Positions 26,433 through 35,860 of a DNA stretch of 51,022 nucleotides are shown one piece after another (position 1 is the stretch's first letter; each line of letters opens with the position of its first letter). The DNA is from Candidatus Zhuqueibacterota bacterium (lineage in GTDB: Bacteria; Zhuqueibacterota; Zhuqueibacteria; Residuimicrobiales; Krinioviventaceae). Both the position numbers and the translations under genes were made by a program. The stretch covers positions 1 through 51,022 of the forward strand of contig JAFGSB010000143.1 of the NCBI GenBank assembly GCA_016934825.1, given 5' to 3'. The notes below the pieces were generated by a model that saw only the letters and a program-made list of their open reading frames with translations, did not search any database and was not told the DNA's origin.

Positions 26433-27752
26433 CTATTTTTTCATTTCATTCACACTTTCGATCACAGCATCAGCCATATATTTCAATTGTTCATTAGTTA
26501 ACGGATAAAGAGGTAAATGAGTGAAAGTATGTAAAAAAGCTTTTTCGGCGTTCGGACAGCTCATTTGCATGGCTTTGGTATCGTAACCGAGTTGTTTTAA
26601 AAAAGTAAAACGATATAACGGGGCAAAATGTGGTATCTGCACAACACCTTTCTCCATCACTTTTTTCTTAAAATCCTGAATATCACCCTTAACTTTATCG
26701 GGATTCAATTGAAACAGATACAGATGATATGTTCCCTTAATATCTTCAGTATCCAATGGACAGGGAATAATGGCTTTCACATCTTTGAAACGTTCATTCA
26801 GATATTCGGCATTTTTTCTTCGGATATCAATAATCTCCGGGAGTCTATTCAACTGGCTTAGAAGGGCAACAGCCTGAATTTCAGTTGAAGAGTGGTTGCC
26901 GGCCGTTGTATAATGACCTCCCTCCCCTTTTAAGGCCACAACATCATAAAGCCATTTATCGATTGGATTAGCTATATCAAATCCACCAAACCGGCTTTTG
27001 AAGAATTCCTTACCATAATCGCTGTTTGTCACAACAACGCCACCCTCCCCAAGTGAATTGATATTCTTTACCTCATGAAAACTGAATGAACCGAAGTCAC
27101 CAATCGCGCCGATTGATTTACCTTTATAACGACCGCCAAAAGCGTGGGCGGCATCCTCAACAACCATAATATTGTGTTTTTTAGCCAGTTTCATTATAGC
27201 GTCCATATCACAGGGATACCCGCCGATGTGCACCGGGATAATGACTTTGGTTTTTTGGGTAATTTTCTTTTCCACATCCTTTGGGTCCATATTGAGTGTG
27301 ACAGGATCGACGTCGGCTATAACGACTTTGGCGCCAATTGTCAGGGGATAATTTATTGTGGAAAGAAAGGTGATGGCCGGCGCGATGACCTCATCACCCG
27401 GTTTCAGGCCGGAAAACTTGCAGCCGATCTCAAATCCGGCTGTCGCGTTCGTAATGAAACAGGCATATTTTACGCCGAGAAATTTGGCAACTTTTGCTTC
27501 AAGTTCTTTTACTTTATTTCCGAGAGACAGTTTGGTGGAATAATTACCCAGTTTCACCAGTTCAGTTAGTTGTTGTTTTATTTTATTCAATTGCGCCGAA
27601 TAAGCGGCTGAATCTTCACCGGCAGGTATAAGAAATTTTATAATTTCGGAAATATCATCCGTGTTCAAATTTTCTCCAACTGCAGCCCACGGCACCTTGG
27701 CTTCTCCCGTATCATAACGAAAATCTGATTTGGCTTTCTTTTCATTTCCCAT
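26433..27752 (-). CDS. DegT/DnrJ/EryC1/StrS-family PLP aminotransferase
   Basis: This 439-aa aminotransferase of the sugar-aminotransferase group has the PLP-site features VVEDAAHAFGGRYKG (the Asp that pairs with the pyridine nitrogen) and SFHEVKNINSLGEGG, which carries the Schiff-base lysine. An N-terminal extension of about 60 residues precedes the fold. Family members transaminate keto sugars to make or, in reverse, degrade amino sugars. In this catabolic-looking cluster it may work with the adjacent Gfo/Idh/MocA dehydrogenase, a frequent pairing. GGGAGGTT precedes the ATG. The substrate is unknown. A 3-amino-5-hydroxybenzoate-synthase-like role is another annotation seen for relatives and is less likely here. 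Confidence 0.88.
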   Translation of the reverse strand: MGNEKKAKSDFRYDTGEAKVPWAAVGENLNTDDISEIIKFLIPAGEDSAAYSAQLNKIKQQLTELVKLGNYSTKLSLGNKVKELEAKVAKFLGVKYACFITNATAGFEIGCKFSGLKPGDEVIAPAITFLSTINYPLTIGAKVVIADVDPVTLNMDPKDVEKKITQKTKVIIPVHIGGYPCDMDAIMKLAKKHNIMVVEDAAHAFGGRYKGKSIGAIGDFGSFSFHEVKNINSLGEGGVVVTNSDYGKEFFKSRFGGFDIANPIDKWLYDVVALKGEGGHYTTAGNHSSTEIQAVALLSQLNRLPEIIDIRRKNAEYLNERFKDVKAIIPCPLDTEDIKGTYHLYLFQLNPDKVKGDIQDFKKKVMEKGVVQIPHFAPLYRFTFLKQLGYDTKAMQMSCPNAEKAFLHTFTHLPLYPLTNEQLKYMADAVIESVNEMKK

Positions 27753-27794
27753 TGTTTAACCTCCCAAATAAACATTATATTGAATTTAATACTA

Positions 27795-28868
27795 TTATTT
27801 CCGGTTTATGGACATTATCTCACCGTTATGTTTAGCGGATTGATGCGCCAGGAGTACCAGTTCCAGATTATGCAATGCATCTGTACCACTCATTCGTTTG
27901 TTACTCGTTATGCTTTCTGCATGATTTTTTATAACTTCCTGATAGATATTATTAATATCTCCGACTGATACTTTTTCTACTTTATCAAAGTCATCAATCT
28001 CAAGGCGCAATTTTATCATTTCATCCTGATGGCCCGAAAACTGAAACAAAGTTCCATAGCTCCTTAAAGTTTTACGGTTGCCGTAAATTTCATAACCGAG
28101 ATTTGACAGGATACCCTGCGCCTCACCGCGCAGGTCGGAAAATGACACCCGTACACTGCCCTTTATATTTTTTTTCGTTTCAAATCGGATGAATGCGCCG
28201 TTTTCAACTTTCAGTTCGTTGACAATGGGAGTGTAAACGCAATTGATCGAAGTTATCGTGTCGTTAAGCAGAAACTCCCCCATATACAAGCAATGACTGG
28301 CAACATCGCCAATAGGTCCGCCGAGTTCATCCGGGTTCGAACATCGCCAGGTTTTCGCTTCATCCGGAGTGAAACCGTAAGGAAATTCCATGTGCAGCAC
28401 GATATCATTGATCTCGCCCAGTTCGTTAGAGCCAACCAGTTTTCTGGCTTTGATATTATAGACATTGTGAACCATCATATGATCAACCGCCAGACTAACA
28501 TTGAATTCGGCAGCCAGATCGAATAGTTTTTTCGCATCCTGTAAAGTGGTGGTAATCGGTTTCTCGATGATCAAATGTTTACCCGCCTTGATGAGCTTTT
28601 CGGAAATCGGATAATGTGACAAATTATTGGACGCGATAAAAACACCTGTGACGGCTTTATCAGAGCAAATTTCATCAACAGAATTATACCATTTTAAACC
28701 AAGTCCCTCCGCCACTTTACGCCGATGTGATGATAAATCCGTTACGCCTAATAATTGAACGTCTTTAAGCGGCTGAAAACGGTTTGTATCCAGGGCAAAT
28801 CCTTCCTTCGCGATCCTCTTCTCGGCAATACCCCCAAATCCGACAATAGCATACCCTAATTTACTCAT
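27795..28868 (-). CDS. Gfo/Idh/MocA-family NAD(P)-dependent oxidoreductase
   Basis: This 357-aa oxidoreductase has an N-terminal Rossmann fold beginning YAIVGFGGIAEKR, with the GxGxxA dinucleotide loop at residues 9-14. The family EKP motif is in LIIEKPITTT near residues 98-107, and the C-terminal alpha/beta dimerisation domain holds VASHCLYMGEF with the active-site-type His. Such enzymes oxidise or reduce sugars and inositols at one ring carbon. It lies 42 bases upstream of the aminotransferase on the same strand, so a dehydrogenase-transaminase pair on one sugar is likely. A CGGAG ribosome site precedes the ATG. Substrate unknown. Confidence 0.9.
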   Translation of the reverse strand: MSKLGYAIVGFGGIAEKRIAKEGFALDTNRFQPLKDVQLLGVTDLSSHRRKVAEGLGLKWYNSVDEICSDKAVTGVFIASNNLSHYPISEKLIKAGKHLIIEKPITTTLQDAKKLFDLAAEFNVSLAVDHMMVHNVYNIKARKLVGSNELGEINDIVLHMEFPYGFTPDEAKTWRCSNPDELGGPIGDVASHCLYMGEFLLNDTITSINCVYTPIVNELKVENGAFIRFETKKNIKGSVRVSFSDLRGEAQGILSNLGYEIYGNRKTLRSYGTLFQFSGHQDEMIKLRLEIDDFDKVEKVSVGDINNIYQEVIKNHAESITSNKRMSGTDALHNLELVLLAHQSAKHNGEIMSINRK

Positions 28869-28946
28869 TAACGACTCCGGTTGATTTTTTCTCGGTCAAA
28901 AAAATGCCCTTTAATACTAAAAGAACAAACAGTCTAAAGAATTATT

Positions 28947-29606
28947 TTAACGTTCGAATTCAATTATACCAAAATATCGTGGCATATGAAAATTCGGCGT
29001 TTTATTTTGAACAGGATTCCAGGCACCATAGTGTTCAAACTCTGTCTCATCACCACATTTATAAAAGTTACCAATGGCCGGTTCAGCCTCGAATGGCAAC
29101 TTGTAATAATTTTCAAATAATTTAACAGGAATTTTATAATACAATGTCCAATTGTCTGCGCCATATTGGCCGGAGACTGGTTTTTTAACCGAGGTAAAAA
29201 TTTCAAAATCCTGCAATTCTTCTTCGCTGTATACCTTTCTTTGATCGTCGTGACCTGTATTTCCAACTCCAACCAGCATGGCGCCAACCGCGTTTATTTC
29301 AAAATTAAAATAATCCTGCGATTTTTGGGGAAACGGATTGATAAAAAATTCAACACAACTGTCCTTATATACGGGATCTCCACATTTAGTGTATTGAATC
29401 CTTATGATCTTTTCAAACACGTTAAAAAAAACATAAATATAATTATCAGAATAAAATAATTTTGCATACACTTTCGGAGTATAGCCATTATTCATCCACA
29501 AATAATGTTTTATTTCAATGTGTTTTTTATTTTGCCAATGTTCCGGATCGGTAAATACAGAGACATCTTGATCTGACTTGAAAACTTTATATATGTTTTT
29601 ATTCAT
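28947..29606 (-). CDS. Family 9-like carbohydrate-binding domain protein
   Basis: This 219-aa protein consists of one beta-sandwich domain of the CBM9-like (DOMON-related) type, seen in YVFFNVFEKIIRIQYTKCGD, SCVEFFINPFPQKSQDYFNFEINA and FGIIEFER. There is no signal peptide, so it is predicted to be cytoplasmic, as many stand-alone members are. Family members are usually annotated as carbohydrate-binding family 9-like proteins of unknown biological role and often sit in sugar-utilisation operons, as here. Catalysis is not expected. It is AT-richer than its neighbours. Confidence 0.75.
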   Translation of the reverse strand: MNKNIYKVFKSDQDVSVFTDPEHWQNKKHIEIKHYLWMNNGYTPKVYAKLFYSDNYIYVFFNVFEKIIRIQYTKCGDPVYKDSCVEFFINPFPQKSQDYFNFEINAVGAMLVGVGNTGHDDQRKVYSEEELQDFEIFTSVKKPVSGQYGADNWTLYYKIPVKLFENYYKLPFEAEPAIGNFYKCGDETEFEHYGAWNPVQNKTPNFHMPRYFGIIEFER

Positions 29607-29688
29607 AATACAATTATTGGAATGCGGAAATTAAAACAAAATTTTATATTTATACATTAAAAACAAAAAATTACAGAAAAATCTTTAC

Positions 29689-30621
29689 CTAATGCATTTC
29701 AATCGTTACCTCTGAAAGCGCGGGACGATAATAATTAAATACAACATTGGGGTGATCAGCCAATAATGACATGGGAACGGCGCTGTCCGTAATTTTTTTG
29801 GATATCATGAAAGCGGTCAGGCGCATGCCAAAGGGATTATCATGAGTTCCCGCCTGCCATATTGACACTTTGCCGGATTTCCATGTCTCAACGGGCCCGA
29901 CTGTCAGCGCCTGAGTAGGAACACCGACAACATATCCACCGCCGGATGTGCGCGCGTTCTGCATGATCGTTACCGGATGCAGGTTCACAAGTCGGGTCGA
30001 CAGTGTTCGATATTCTCCGGGCGATGGCGGCTCATTGATATATTTTCCTTCCCGTTTGAACGGATCATTGAATGCCCAGTGTTTTACATCCCCCTGCCCG
30101 CCCTGCATAATCAGACAATAAAATTCGTCAAAGCTCCTGCTGTACTCTGCTAAAGTATCTGCTTTGGGAAAGTGGATGTTTTCTTCGGGCATTTTCAATT
30201 CCGGTTTCATCCGGTCAAAGCACAATTCCCTGTCCGTGCGGGCAAAGGACAATGCGTGGGTCTCGGGTACTTCCTTGTCATCAATACACCATTCATCCAT
30301 ACCCCAGAAATGGGCATTTTTCAGGGAAATATTTAATTCGTTGACAAGTTGAGCGACCAGGGGCAACTGCTCGGTAGGACCTATTGGTCCGCAAATACCG
30401 GCCGGTTTTGATGGCGTTGCTTGTTTCCAGGCGTTGATATATTCCATCGCTTCGGCGAGATAAAACGATTCCAGAGTATCATAAAAAACCACCTGAAATC
30501 CCGGTCTGGATAGATGTAGTACGTCTTTGGTGGTCAGGGTTGCTGCATCTTTTAATATTTTTTCATCGATTGTTGTATAATCCCACCACTGTTCCGCCAA
30601 AATACTTTTTTTTCTAACCAC
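29689..30621 (-). CDS. Glucosamine-6-phosphate deaminase-like (NagB superfamily) protein
   Basis: This protein of about 310 aa has the NagB/RpiA isomerase-type fold. Segments such as [20 protein letters not shown] and the family-typical acidic loop [11 protein letters not shown] match glucosamine-6-phosphate isomerase/deaminase-like proteins. The reaction would open and deaminate an amino sugar phosphate to a keto sugar and ammonia. The frame is open from a TTG at 30633. I chose GTG at 30621 because GGAGGG lies immediately upstream and the TTG overlaps that site. It is the promoter-proximal gene of the - strand cluster that ends with a deacetylase, consistent with amino-sugar catabolism. It is longer than NagB and may act on a different sugar. 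Confidence 0.78.
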   Translation of the reverse strand: MVRKKSILAEQWWDYTTIDEKILKDAATLTTKDVLHLSRPGFQVVFYDTLESFYLAEAMEYINAWKQATPSKPAGICGPIGPTEQLPLVAQLVNELNISLKNAHFWGMDEWCIDDKEVPETHALSFARTDRELCFDRMKPELKMPEENIHFPKADTLAEYSRSFDEFYCLIMQGGQGDVKHWAFNDPFKREGKYINEPPSPGEYRTLSTRLVNLHPVTIMQNARTSGGGYVVGVPTQALTVGPVETWKSGKVSIWQAGTHDNPFGMRLTAFMISKKITDSAVPMSLLADHPNVVFNYYRPALSEVTIEMH

Positions 30622-31098
30622 TGTTCCCTCCAAAATAATTATACTTTGGGATATCCCTTTAATACCGGTAAGATTGTGATTTTAGTTGAGCTATTTATGT
30701 TCTTTGGTTATCTGTCCATACGCTGAAAAATACGACCGGGCCATTTCATTTTTGTTCCATGTGACCGCTTAATCAAAACAGGATATATTCTTTGCTAAAA
30801 AATACAAAAAAAATTCTTACTCATAGAAATAATTTGAGAAAGAAATTTAATTAAGGAGATAAACAGAAATATTACGATATAATAATAAATACAAGTCATC
30901 CTCAGCAGATGCAAGGACATATTTGACATTAAAGTACAGTTTTATATGGTAAATATTAGATAACAAACATTAACAGAACATTAAAATATAATTAATTTTT
31001 TTTAACTAAAAAATATATAAAGATATTTTCTATCAAAAAAATAATACAGGTGCCAACCATTCTTACTCATACGACATTGTTTGAAATATCTATCGGTT
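30622..31098. other. Intergenic region between two - strand units
   Basis: This 477-base AT-rich gap must hold the promoter of the deaminase-led cluster and the end of the GH26 transcript. No ORF of note and no RNA gene is visible. A hairpin (ATCGGTTTT paired with AAAACCGAT) at about 31091-31116 spans the GH26 stop codon. It lacks a good U-run, so it is a weak terminator candidate. Confidence 0.4.
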
Positions 31099-32196
31099 TT
31101 ATGGTGTAAAACCGATTTTTGTATATAAATCCGCATCGGCATGTAAAAAAGGTTTAATCTGCCGGAGCCAGTAATTGATCACACTGTACGGCGCGTTTTG
31201 AATCTGCGTATCGCCCCAGGTGCTCGATGGATTGTCCGCTTCCCAGTCCACATTGATATAAGTGAATGCTTTAACGGCATTGTTGGTGTTACACAGATCG
31301 AACACCTGTTCGAACCAATTGGTATTGGGAATGACCCAGTTTGAATCGCTGCTGCCGCTGGTTTTGATGGCGGCCGTTTCGGCAAGCATGACCGGCTTGT
31401 TGTGTGTCTCGGCAAAAGCAATGAGAAACTGCACGACCTCGTTGGTTTTCAGGTTTCCCCAGCCGATACCGAATATCGACATGGCTACCCAGTCGACATA
31501 ATCGTCGCCGGGATACCATAACTGCTGTGTAACCTCTGTGCCATCAGGTAATTTCGGATAATATTGCGGGAAATCTTCCCGGCCATAATAAGCGGCAACG
31601 CCCCAGGAGTGCCAGACATAGGCGACGTTATTGACATTCTGCGCGCGCATTTTATCGACAAAATATTTGTAAGCGACGATGTACTTATCCGGCGGATACG
31701 CGTTATGCCAGCCGTCGAATTCATAACCAAAGCGGATAAAAACAGGCTTTCCAAAGGTTTTACAGGCGTTTGCCAGGGCATTGATATTACGGTCATATTT
31801 ACCCATTAATATATTGTTCAGGTAATAGCCGGGATCTCCCCACTGCCGTTCACCTGTCCAGATCGCCAACTGCAATACCGTATTCGGATATTTATCCAGG
31901 AACGTCTTATATTTAGGCATGTCCCCCTGCACAGCGCCGTCCGACAAGCTTGTATAATAGGCAAATCCGGCCGGCACCGGTGAATTTTTCACTTTATTGA
32001 TATAGGCTTCCATATAGGTATTGTTTGCCTGGCCCAGAATGAACAGTTTTTCACCATCCGGAGGTTCGAATTTTGGTTCGCCTGTTTCGGGGATTGGTTG
32101 TTCTTTCGGAGGTTCTGTGACGTCGTTTTTACAGGAAAAGAATATCAGTAATAAATATAAGAAGGGAAATATAACTTTGCTGAGTTTGAATTTCAT
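31099..32196 (-). CDS. GH26-like endo-beta-mannanase lipoprotein
   Basis: This lipoprotein of about 365 aa has a signal peptide ending LLIFFSC, with the lipobox Cys near residue 22. A Pro/Glu-rich linker and then a (beta/alpha)8 domain follow. The acid/base Glu is in RFGYEFDGWHN (about residue 159) and the nucleophile Glu in VMLAETAA (about 273). Both fit clan GH-A family 26 enzymes, mostly beta-1,4-mannanases. It would act at the cell surface or periplasm on mannan or glucomannan. The frame is open from a GTG at 32208, but ATG at 32196 has GGAG 7 bases upstream and is preferred. It lies near the GPH transporter and GH130/GH94 phosphorylases, which would process the released oligosaccharides. 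Confidence 0.82.
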   Translation of the reverse strand: MKFKLSKVIFPFLYLLLIFFSCKNDVTEPPKEQPIPETGEPKFEPPDGEKLFILGQANNTYMEAYINKVKNSPVPAGFAYYTSLSDGAVQGDMPKYKTFLDKYPNTVLQLAIWTGERQWGDPGYYLNNILMGKYDRNINALANACKTFGKPVFIRFGYEFDGWHNAYPPDKYIVAYKYFVDKMRAQNVNNVAYVWHSWGVAAYYGREDFPQYYPKLPDGTEVTQQLWYPGDDYVDWVAMSIFGIGWGNLKTNEVVQFLIAFAETHNKPVMLAETAAIKTSGSSDSNWVIPNTNWFEQVFDLCNTNNAVKAFTYINVDWEADNPSSTWGDTQIQNAPYSVINYWLRQIKPFLHADADLYTKIGFTP

Positions 32197-32429
32197 GATT
32201 TGCTCCACTCGTATTTAATACCGGGAATTAACCATACAAAAAGGTAAATACATTTTAAAAAAAATGCAGCAGTTTTTTAAAATGGCCGAGTTATCAGTTA
32301 ATCATTTTTCGTAATGTAAAAACTATTTTTAACAATATGTACATTAAAATCTTTTTATTTGTTGGATTATTTTACCCTAATAATAAAAATTCCGACAGGT
32401 CAGCCTGATTATAAATAGATGTTATATTA

Positions 32430-32777
32430 TTAAGACTCTAATTCCAAAACAATCAAAATATTCTGTTTCACTTTGTGGACCAGATCAACAGGCAGTTTGC
32501 CGGTTTTTCTTAAAAGACGCTTGTTATCAATGGCCCTTATTTGATCTATCATTATGTCACAGTTCTCTTGCAAACCGGCAATCCCTTTTTTGATATGTAC
32601 CCGCAGGATATCTGATTCTATTTTAACATTTGTTGTTATCGGACATATAATTGTCGAAGGATGTTCTACCTTATTCAGCATGTCAGTTTGTAAAATAAGA
32701 ACGGGCCGGGTTTTACCCGGCTCGGTACCGATTTGCGGATTCAGGTCTGCAATCCAGATTTCAAATTGTTCAATCAT
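32430..32777 (-). CDS. PemK/MazF-family toxin endoribonuclease
   Basis: This 115-aa protein is of the PemK/MazF family. The N-terminal motif FEIWIADLNP, the loop GTEPGKTRPVLILQ, and IICPITTN match the SH3-like toxin fold of sequence-specific mRNA interferases. The frame is open to 32795, but the ATG at 32777 is preferred because it matches the family's N-terminus and overlaps the antitoxin's last codons by 8 bases, normal for such pairs. The C-terminus (KVKQNILIVLEL) is complete. It cleaves mRNA when the antitoxin is lost. The target sequence is unknown. Confidence 0.88.
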   Translation of the reverse strand: MIEQFEIWIADLNPQIGTEPGKTRPVLILQTDMLNKVEHPSTIICPITTNVKIESDILRVHIKKGIAGLQENCDIMIDQIRAIDNKRLLRKTGKLPVDLVHKVKQNILIVLELES

Positions 32778-33000
32778 CAATATCGAGGCTTTCAAAATCT
32801 TTTAATACGGTCATGGAATTATCTTTAACAAGTAAAGATTCTTTATGTAACTGCGTCTCTAAAATTTTTTTTCTTTGGAGCTTGTTATAATGGACCAGTG
32901 CCTCGTTAATATACCGGTTTCTCGGTTTTTTATAAATAGCGACAATTTTTTCCGTTTCAGCAAATATTAAATCATCAATTTTCAAAGAAATTGTTTTCAT
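32770..33000 (-). CDS. Antitoxin of MazF-like toxin (RHH-type)
   Basis: The product is a 76-aa antitoxin. The N-terminus KTISLKIDDLIFAETEKIV followed by NRYINEALVHYNKLQ has the strand-helix-helix pattern of ribbon-helix-helix DNA-binding domains. The C-terminal 30 residues are the likely flexible toxin-neutralising segment, ending DFESLDIDD. A GGAGAG ribosome site precedes the ATG, and its stop overlaps the toxin start. Together with the palindromic site just upstream it should repress its own operon. Confidence 0.82.
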   Translation of the reverse strand: MKTISLKIDDLIFAETEKIVAIYKKPRNRYINEALVHYNKLQRKKILETQLHKESLLVKDNSMTVLKDFESLDIDD

Positions 33001-33025
33001 ACTATACTCTCCATATATATTAATT

Positions 33026-33046
33026 GTATATACTTAAAATATATAC
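33026..33046. promoter_or_regulatory. Palindromic operator candidate for the toxin-antitoxin operon
   Basis: GTATATA at 33026-33032 and TATATAC at 33040-33046 form a perfect inverted repeat with a 7-base spacer, 25 bases before the antitoxin ATG. The octamer TATATACT also occurs twice in direct orientation. RHH antitoxins typically bind such repeats over the -10 region. No -35 is convincing. Confidence 0.4.
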
Positions 33047-33376
33047 TCTAAATACAAAAGTCAAGTTATTAATTTATCAAGATAATAATCTTTATTTCGG
33101 ATTTTCAATATTTATGAAATCAAGATATATTACCGTTCCGCTTATCGATATACGGATTCAGGAATCGCTTAATTTCCAGGAAAATATACGTCGCATCTGA
33201 AAGGTTTGATAACCTGTTTTGAATAAGCAGTAATTGTAAAAAAATGTAAAATTTACTGGAATTACATAATATAAAAAGTTATATTGAAATGTTTTTATCC
33301 CAACATACTGCATAACAAAACATCTTACTGCTTCATGTTTAAATTATTTTAAAAATATTAAATAAGGAGCACCCTC
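33047..33376. other. Divergent intergenic region before the transporter operon
   Basis: This 330-base gap separates the - strand toxin-antitoxin pair from the + strand sugar operon and must carry the operon's promoter. ATGTAA at about 33246 and TTACAT at about 33262 form a short dyad that could be a regulator site. No gene or RNA is visible. Confidence 0.35.
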
Positions 33377-34777
33377 ATGAGCACAGTAATCCAAAAATTA
33401 TCAATGAAGGAAAAAATCTCTTACGGTTTTGGTGATCTTGCTTCGGTACTTTACTGGCAAACCTTTATGTTATATTTTACCTTTTTTTACACAGATGTTT
33501 TTTTAATCCCGGCAGGTGCCGCGGCAACGATGTTTCTCATCAGCCGAATATGGGACGGAATAAATGATCCGGTGATGGGAATAATCGCCGACCGCACAAA
33601 AACCCGTTGGGGTAAGTTCCGGCCCTATATGCTGTGGCTCTGTGTGCCTTTTGCTGTTGTCGGTGTGTTTACCTTTACCGTTCCGGATTTGGGTTTAACG
33701 GGAAAGATGATCTGGGCCTATGTAACTTTTATCCTTATCATGATGTTATATACGGGAATCAATATACCATACACCGCCTTGCTGGGTGTGATCTCAGCTG
33801 ACTCTAATGAACGGACAACCGTTTCATCAGTGAAATTTCTTTTTGCGTTTTCGGCGGGAATAATTGTTTCTGCCACATTATTGCCCATGACCAAATGGCT
33901 CGGCGGTGGAAATGATGCCAGGGGCTGGCAATCGTCTTTTATCATTTACGGAATTGCCGCCGTCATTTTTTTCCTGATCGCCTTTAAGGGAACACGGGAA
34001 CGGGTTCAGCCCCCTAAAGACCAAAAATCATCAATTAAAAAAGATTTTTATGAATTGGTGACCAACGGTCCCTGGCTGATTTTGCTGGCTACAACAATTA
34101 CTTTTATCCTTTTTGTGGCCGTAAGAAGCAGTGTAACCGTCCACTATTTTAAATATGTCATTGGTGAGCTGAACCTTACTTTACCATTCCTGAAAAACAG
34201 AACTTATAATTTTGAAACCCTGACATCGGCTTTCAATACGGTCGGGCAGGTATCGTCGTTCATTGGTGTTCTGTTAGTCAGTTGGTTTGCGAAAAAGATC
34301 GGCAAAAAAAAGGCTTTCGTTGTAATTTTCATTATCGCCATAATTAGTACGGCTGCCTTTTATTTTCTGAGCGCCAAACAAATAGGATTGATCTTTTTCT
34401 TCCAGATAACAGGATCAATGACCGGCGGCCCGCTCAGTGTTTTACTCTGGGCCATGTATGCGGACACCGCCGATTATGCCGAATGGAAGCGCGGCCGCAG
34501 GGCAACGGGATTGATCTTTTCCGCTTCGACTATGTCGCAAAAATTCGGCTGGGCGTTCGGCGCATTTCTGGCTCTCACACTCATGTCACAAGTTGGATTT
34601 GAAGCAAATCAGGTGCAGACATCTGAAAGCCTGAAAGGTTTAATTTTGCTGTTCAGTCTTATACCGGCCGGACTCGGCATTATATCGGTTATACTATCAC
34701 TTTTATACCCCTTAACTGATAAACGCGTTGAACAAATCGGCGCCGATTTAACGGAGAGACGTAAAAAGGACGAATAA
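33377..34777 (+). CDS. GPH-family (MelB-like) sugar:cation symporter
   Basis: This 466-aa membrane protein of about 12 segments is in the glycoside-pentoside-hexuronide (MelB) group of the major facilitator superfamily. The early signature SRIWDGINDPVMGIIADRT and the following TRWGKFRPYMLW loop are typical, as is the later YADTADYAEWKRGRRATGLI. It imports oligosaccharides with Na+ or H+. An AAGGAGC ribosome site precedes the ATG. It heads an operon with GH130 and GH94 phosphorylases, so the likely cargo is mannosyl-glucose, mannobiose or cellobiose produced by the nearby GH26 enzyme. Direct substrate evidence is absent. Confidence 0.9.
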   Translation: MSTVIQKLSMKEKISYGFGDLASVLYWQTFMLYFTFFYTDVFLIPAGAAATMFLISRIWDGINDPVMGIIADRTKTRWGKFRPYMLWLCVPFAVVGVFTFTVPDLGLTGKMIWAYVTFILIMMLYTGINIPYTALLGVISADSNERTTVSSVKFLFAFSAGIIVSATLLPMTKWLGGGNDARGWQSSFIIYGIAAVIFFLIAFKGTRERVQPPKDQKSSIKKDFYELVTNGPWLILLATTITFILFVAVRSSVTVHYFKYVIGELNLTLPFLKNRTYNFETLTSAFNTVGQVSSFIGVLLVSWFAKKIGKKKAFVVIFIIAIISTAAFYFLSAKQIGLIFFFQITGSMTGGPLSVLLWAMYADTADYAEWKRGRRATGLIFSASTMSQKFGWAFGAFLALTLMSQVGFEANQVQTSESLKGLILLFSLIPAGLGIISVILSLLYPLTDKRVEQIGADLTERRKKDE

Positions 34778-34827
34778 TAAAGTCATTAAATTGATTTATT
34801 ATATATTCGCACACGAAAGGAACGACA

Positions 34828-35820
34828 TTGTCGAAAACAATTAAAGGTGATCCTTTACCCAACATTCCCTGGGAAGACAGACCGGAGGGTTGTACAGATG
34901 TCGTATGGAGATACAGCGGCAATCCGATCATCGGCTGGAACCCGATACCCAAAGCGGCCCGCATCTACAACAGCGCCGTGCTGTCTTATAACGGAGAATT
35001 TGTCGGCGTTTTCAGGGCCGACCAGAAAAACGGCCGCGCCACATTATTTTTCGGCAAAAGCAAAGACGCCCTGAAATGGGACATCGGGCCAGACCCGATC
35101 CAATGGGTGGATGAAAACGGCACTCCGGATCCGACAAGTTACGCGTATGACCCGCGCCTGCTCAGGATTGAGGATACATATTATGTCGTCTGGTGCGACG
35201 ATATGCACGGCGCGTCTATCGGACTGGGTAAAACCAGGGATTTTAAAACATTTATCCGGATGCCGAACCCCCTCATGCCATTCAACAGAAACGGTGTGCC
35301 GTTCCCGAGAAAAGTGAACGGCAAATACATGCTGCTGAGCCGGCCGAGCGACAGCGGCCATACGCCGTTCGGAGATATCTTTATCAGCGAAAGTCCGGAC
35401 CTCATCCACTGGGGCAGGCATCGTTTTGTTATGGGTAAAGGCGGATTGGGCTGGTGGCAGGGCGTGAAAATCGGCGCAGGACCGGTACCGATCGAGACTT
35501 TGGCAGGCTGGTTGTTGTTTTATCACGGCGTATCGACGACCTGCAACGGTTTTGTGTACAGTTTCGGCGCGGTTATACTGGATATCGATAATCCCGCCAA
35601 AGTGCTGTTCCGGACGCGGGATTATCTGCTGACTCCGGAAAAACCGTACGAAACAACCGGTTTTGTGCCGAATGTTGTTTTCCCCTGCGCCAATCTGTAT
35701 GACGCCGACACCGGACATATAGCCATATATTACGGCGCCGCAGATACTTATACGGCAGTTGCTTTCGCGCAGGTTGATGAATTGATTGATTATATTAAAA
35801 ATAATTCGGAAGAGTTTTAA
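34828..35820 (+). CDS. GH130 beta-1,4-mannosyl-glucose / mannooligosaccharide phosphorylase
   Basis: The product is a 330-aa five-bladed beta-propeller of family GH130. Family motifs are YAYDPRLLRIEDTYYVVW around residues 108-125, with the catalytic-type Asp, then RPSDSGHTPFGDIF near 172-185 and the GHG-like LLFYHGVSTT near 230. These enzymes phosphorolyse beta-mannosides to mannose 1-phosphate in the cytoplasm. Subfamily 1 (mannosylglucose) and subfamily 2 (mannooligosaccharide) are both possible. The start is a TTG at 34828 with AAAGGA upstream and no in-frame ATG nearby. It follows the GPH transporter by 50 bases and precedes GH94, as in glucomannan utilisation loci. Confidence 0.88.
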   Translation: MSKTIKGDPLPNIPWEDRPEGCTDVVWRYSGNPIIGWNPIPKAARIYNSAVLSYNGEFVGVFRADQKNGRATLFFGKSKDALKWDIGPDPIQWVDENGTPDPTSYAYDPRLLRIEDTYYVVWCDDMHGASIGLGKTRDFKTFIRMPNPLMPFNRNGVPFPRKVNGKYMLLSRPSDSGHTPFGDIFISESPDLIHWGRHRFVMGKGGLGWWQGVKIGAGPVPIETLAGWLLFYHGVSTTCNGFVYSFGAVILDIDNPAKVLFRTRDYLLTPEKPYETTGFVPNVVFPCANLYDADTGHIAIYYGAADTYTAVAFAQVDELIDYIKNNSEEF

Positions 35821-35860
35821 CACAATTCCGTAGAGTAACGTTTTATTGGAGAACTTTCAA

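Noticed and set aside
35044-35823. 259-aa open frame on the - strand opposite GH130
   Set aside because: It is antisense to an intact GH130 gene with clear motifs; composition is that of a shadow frame.
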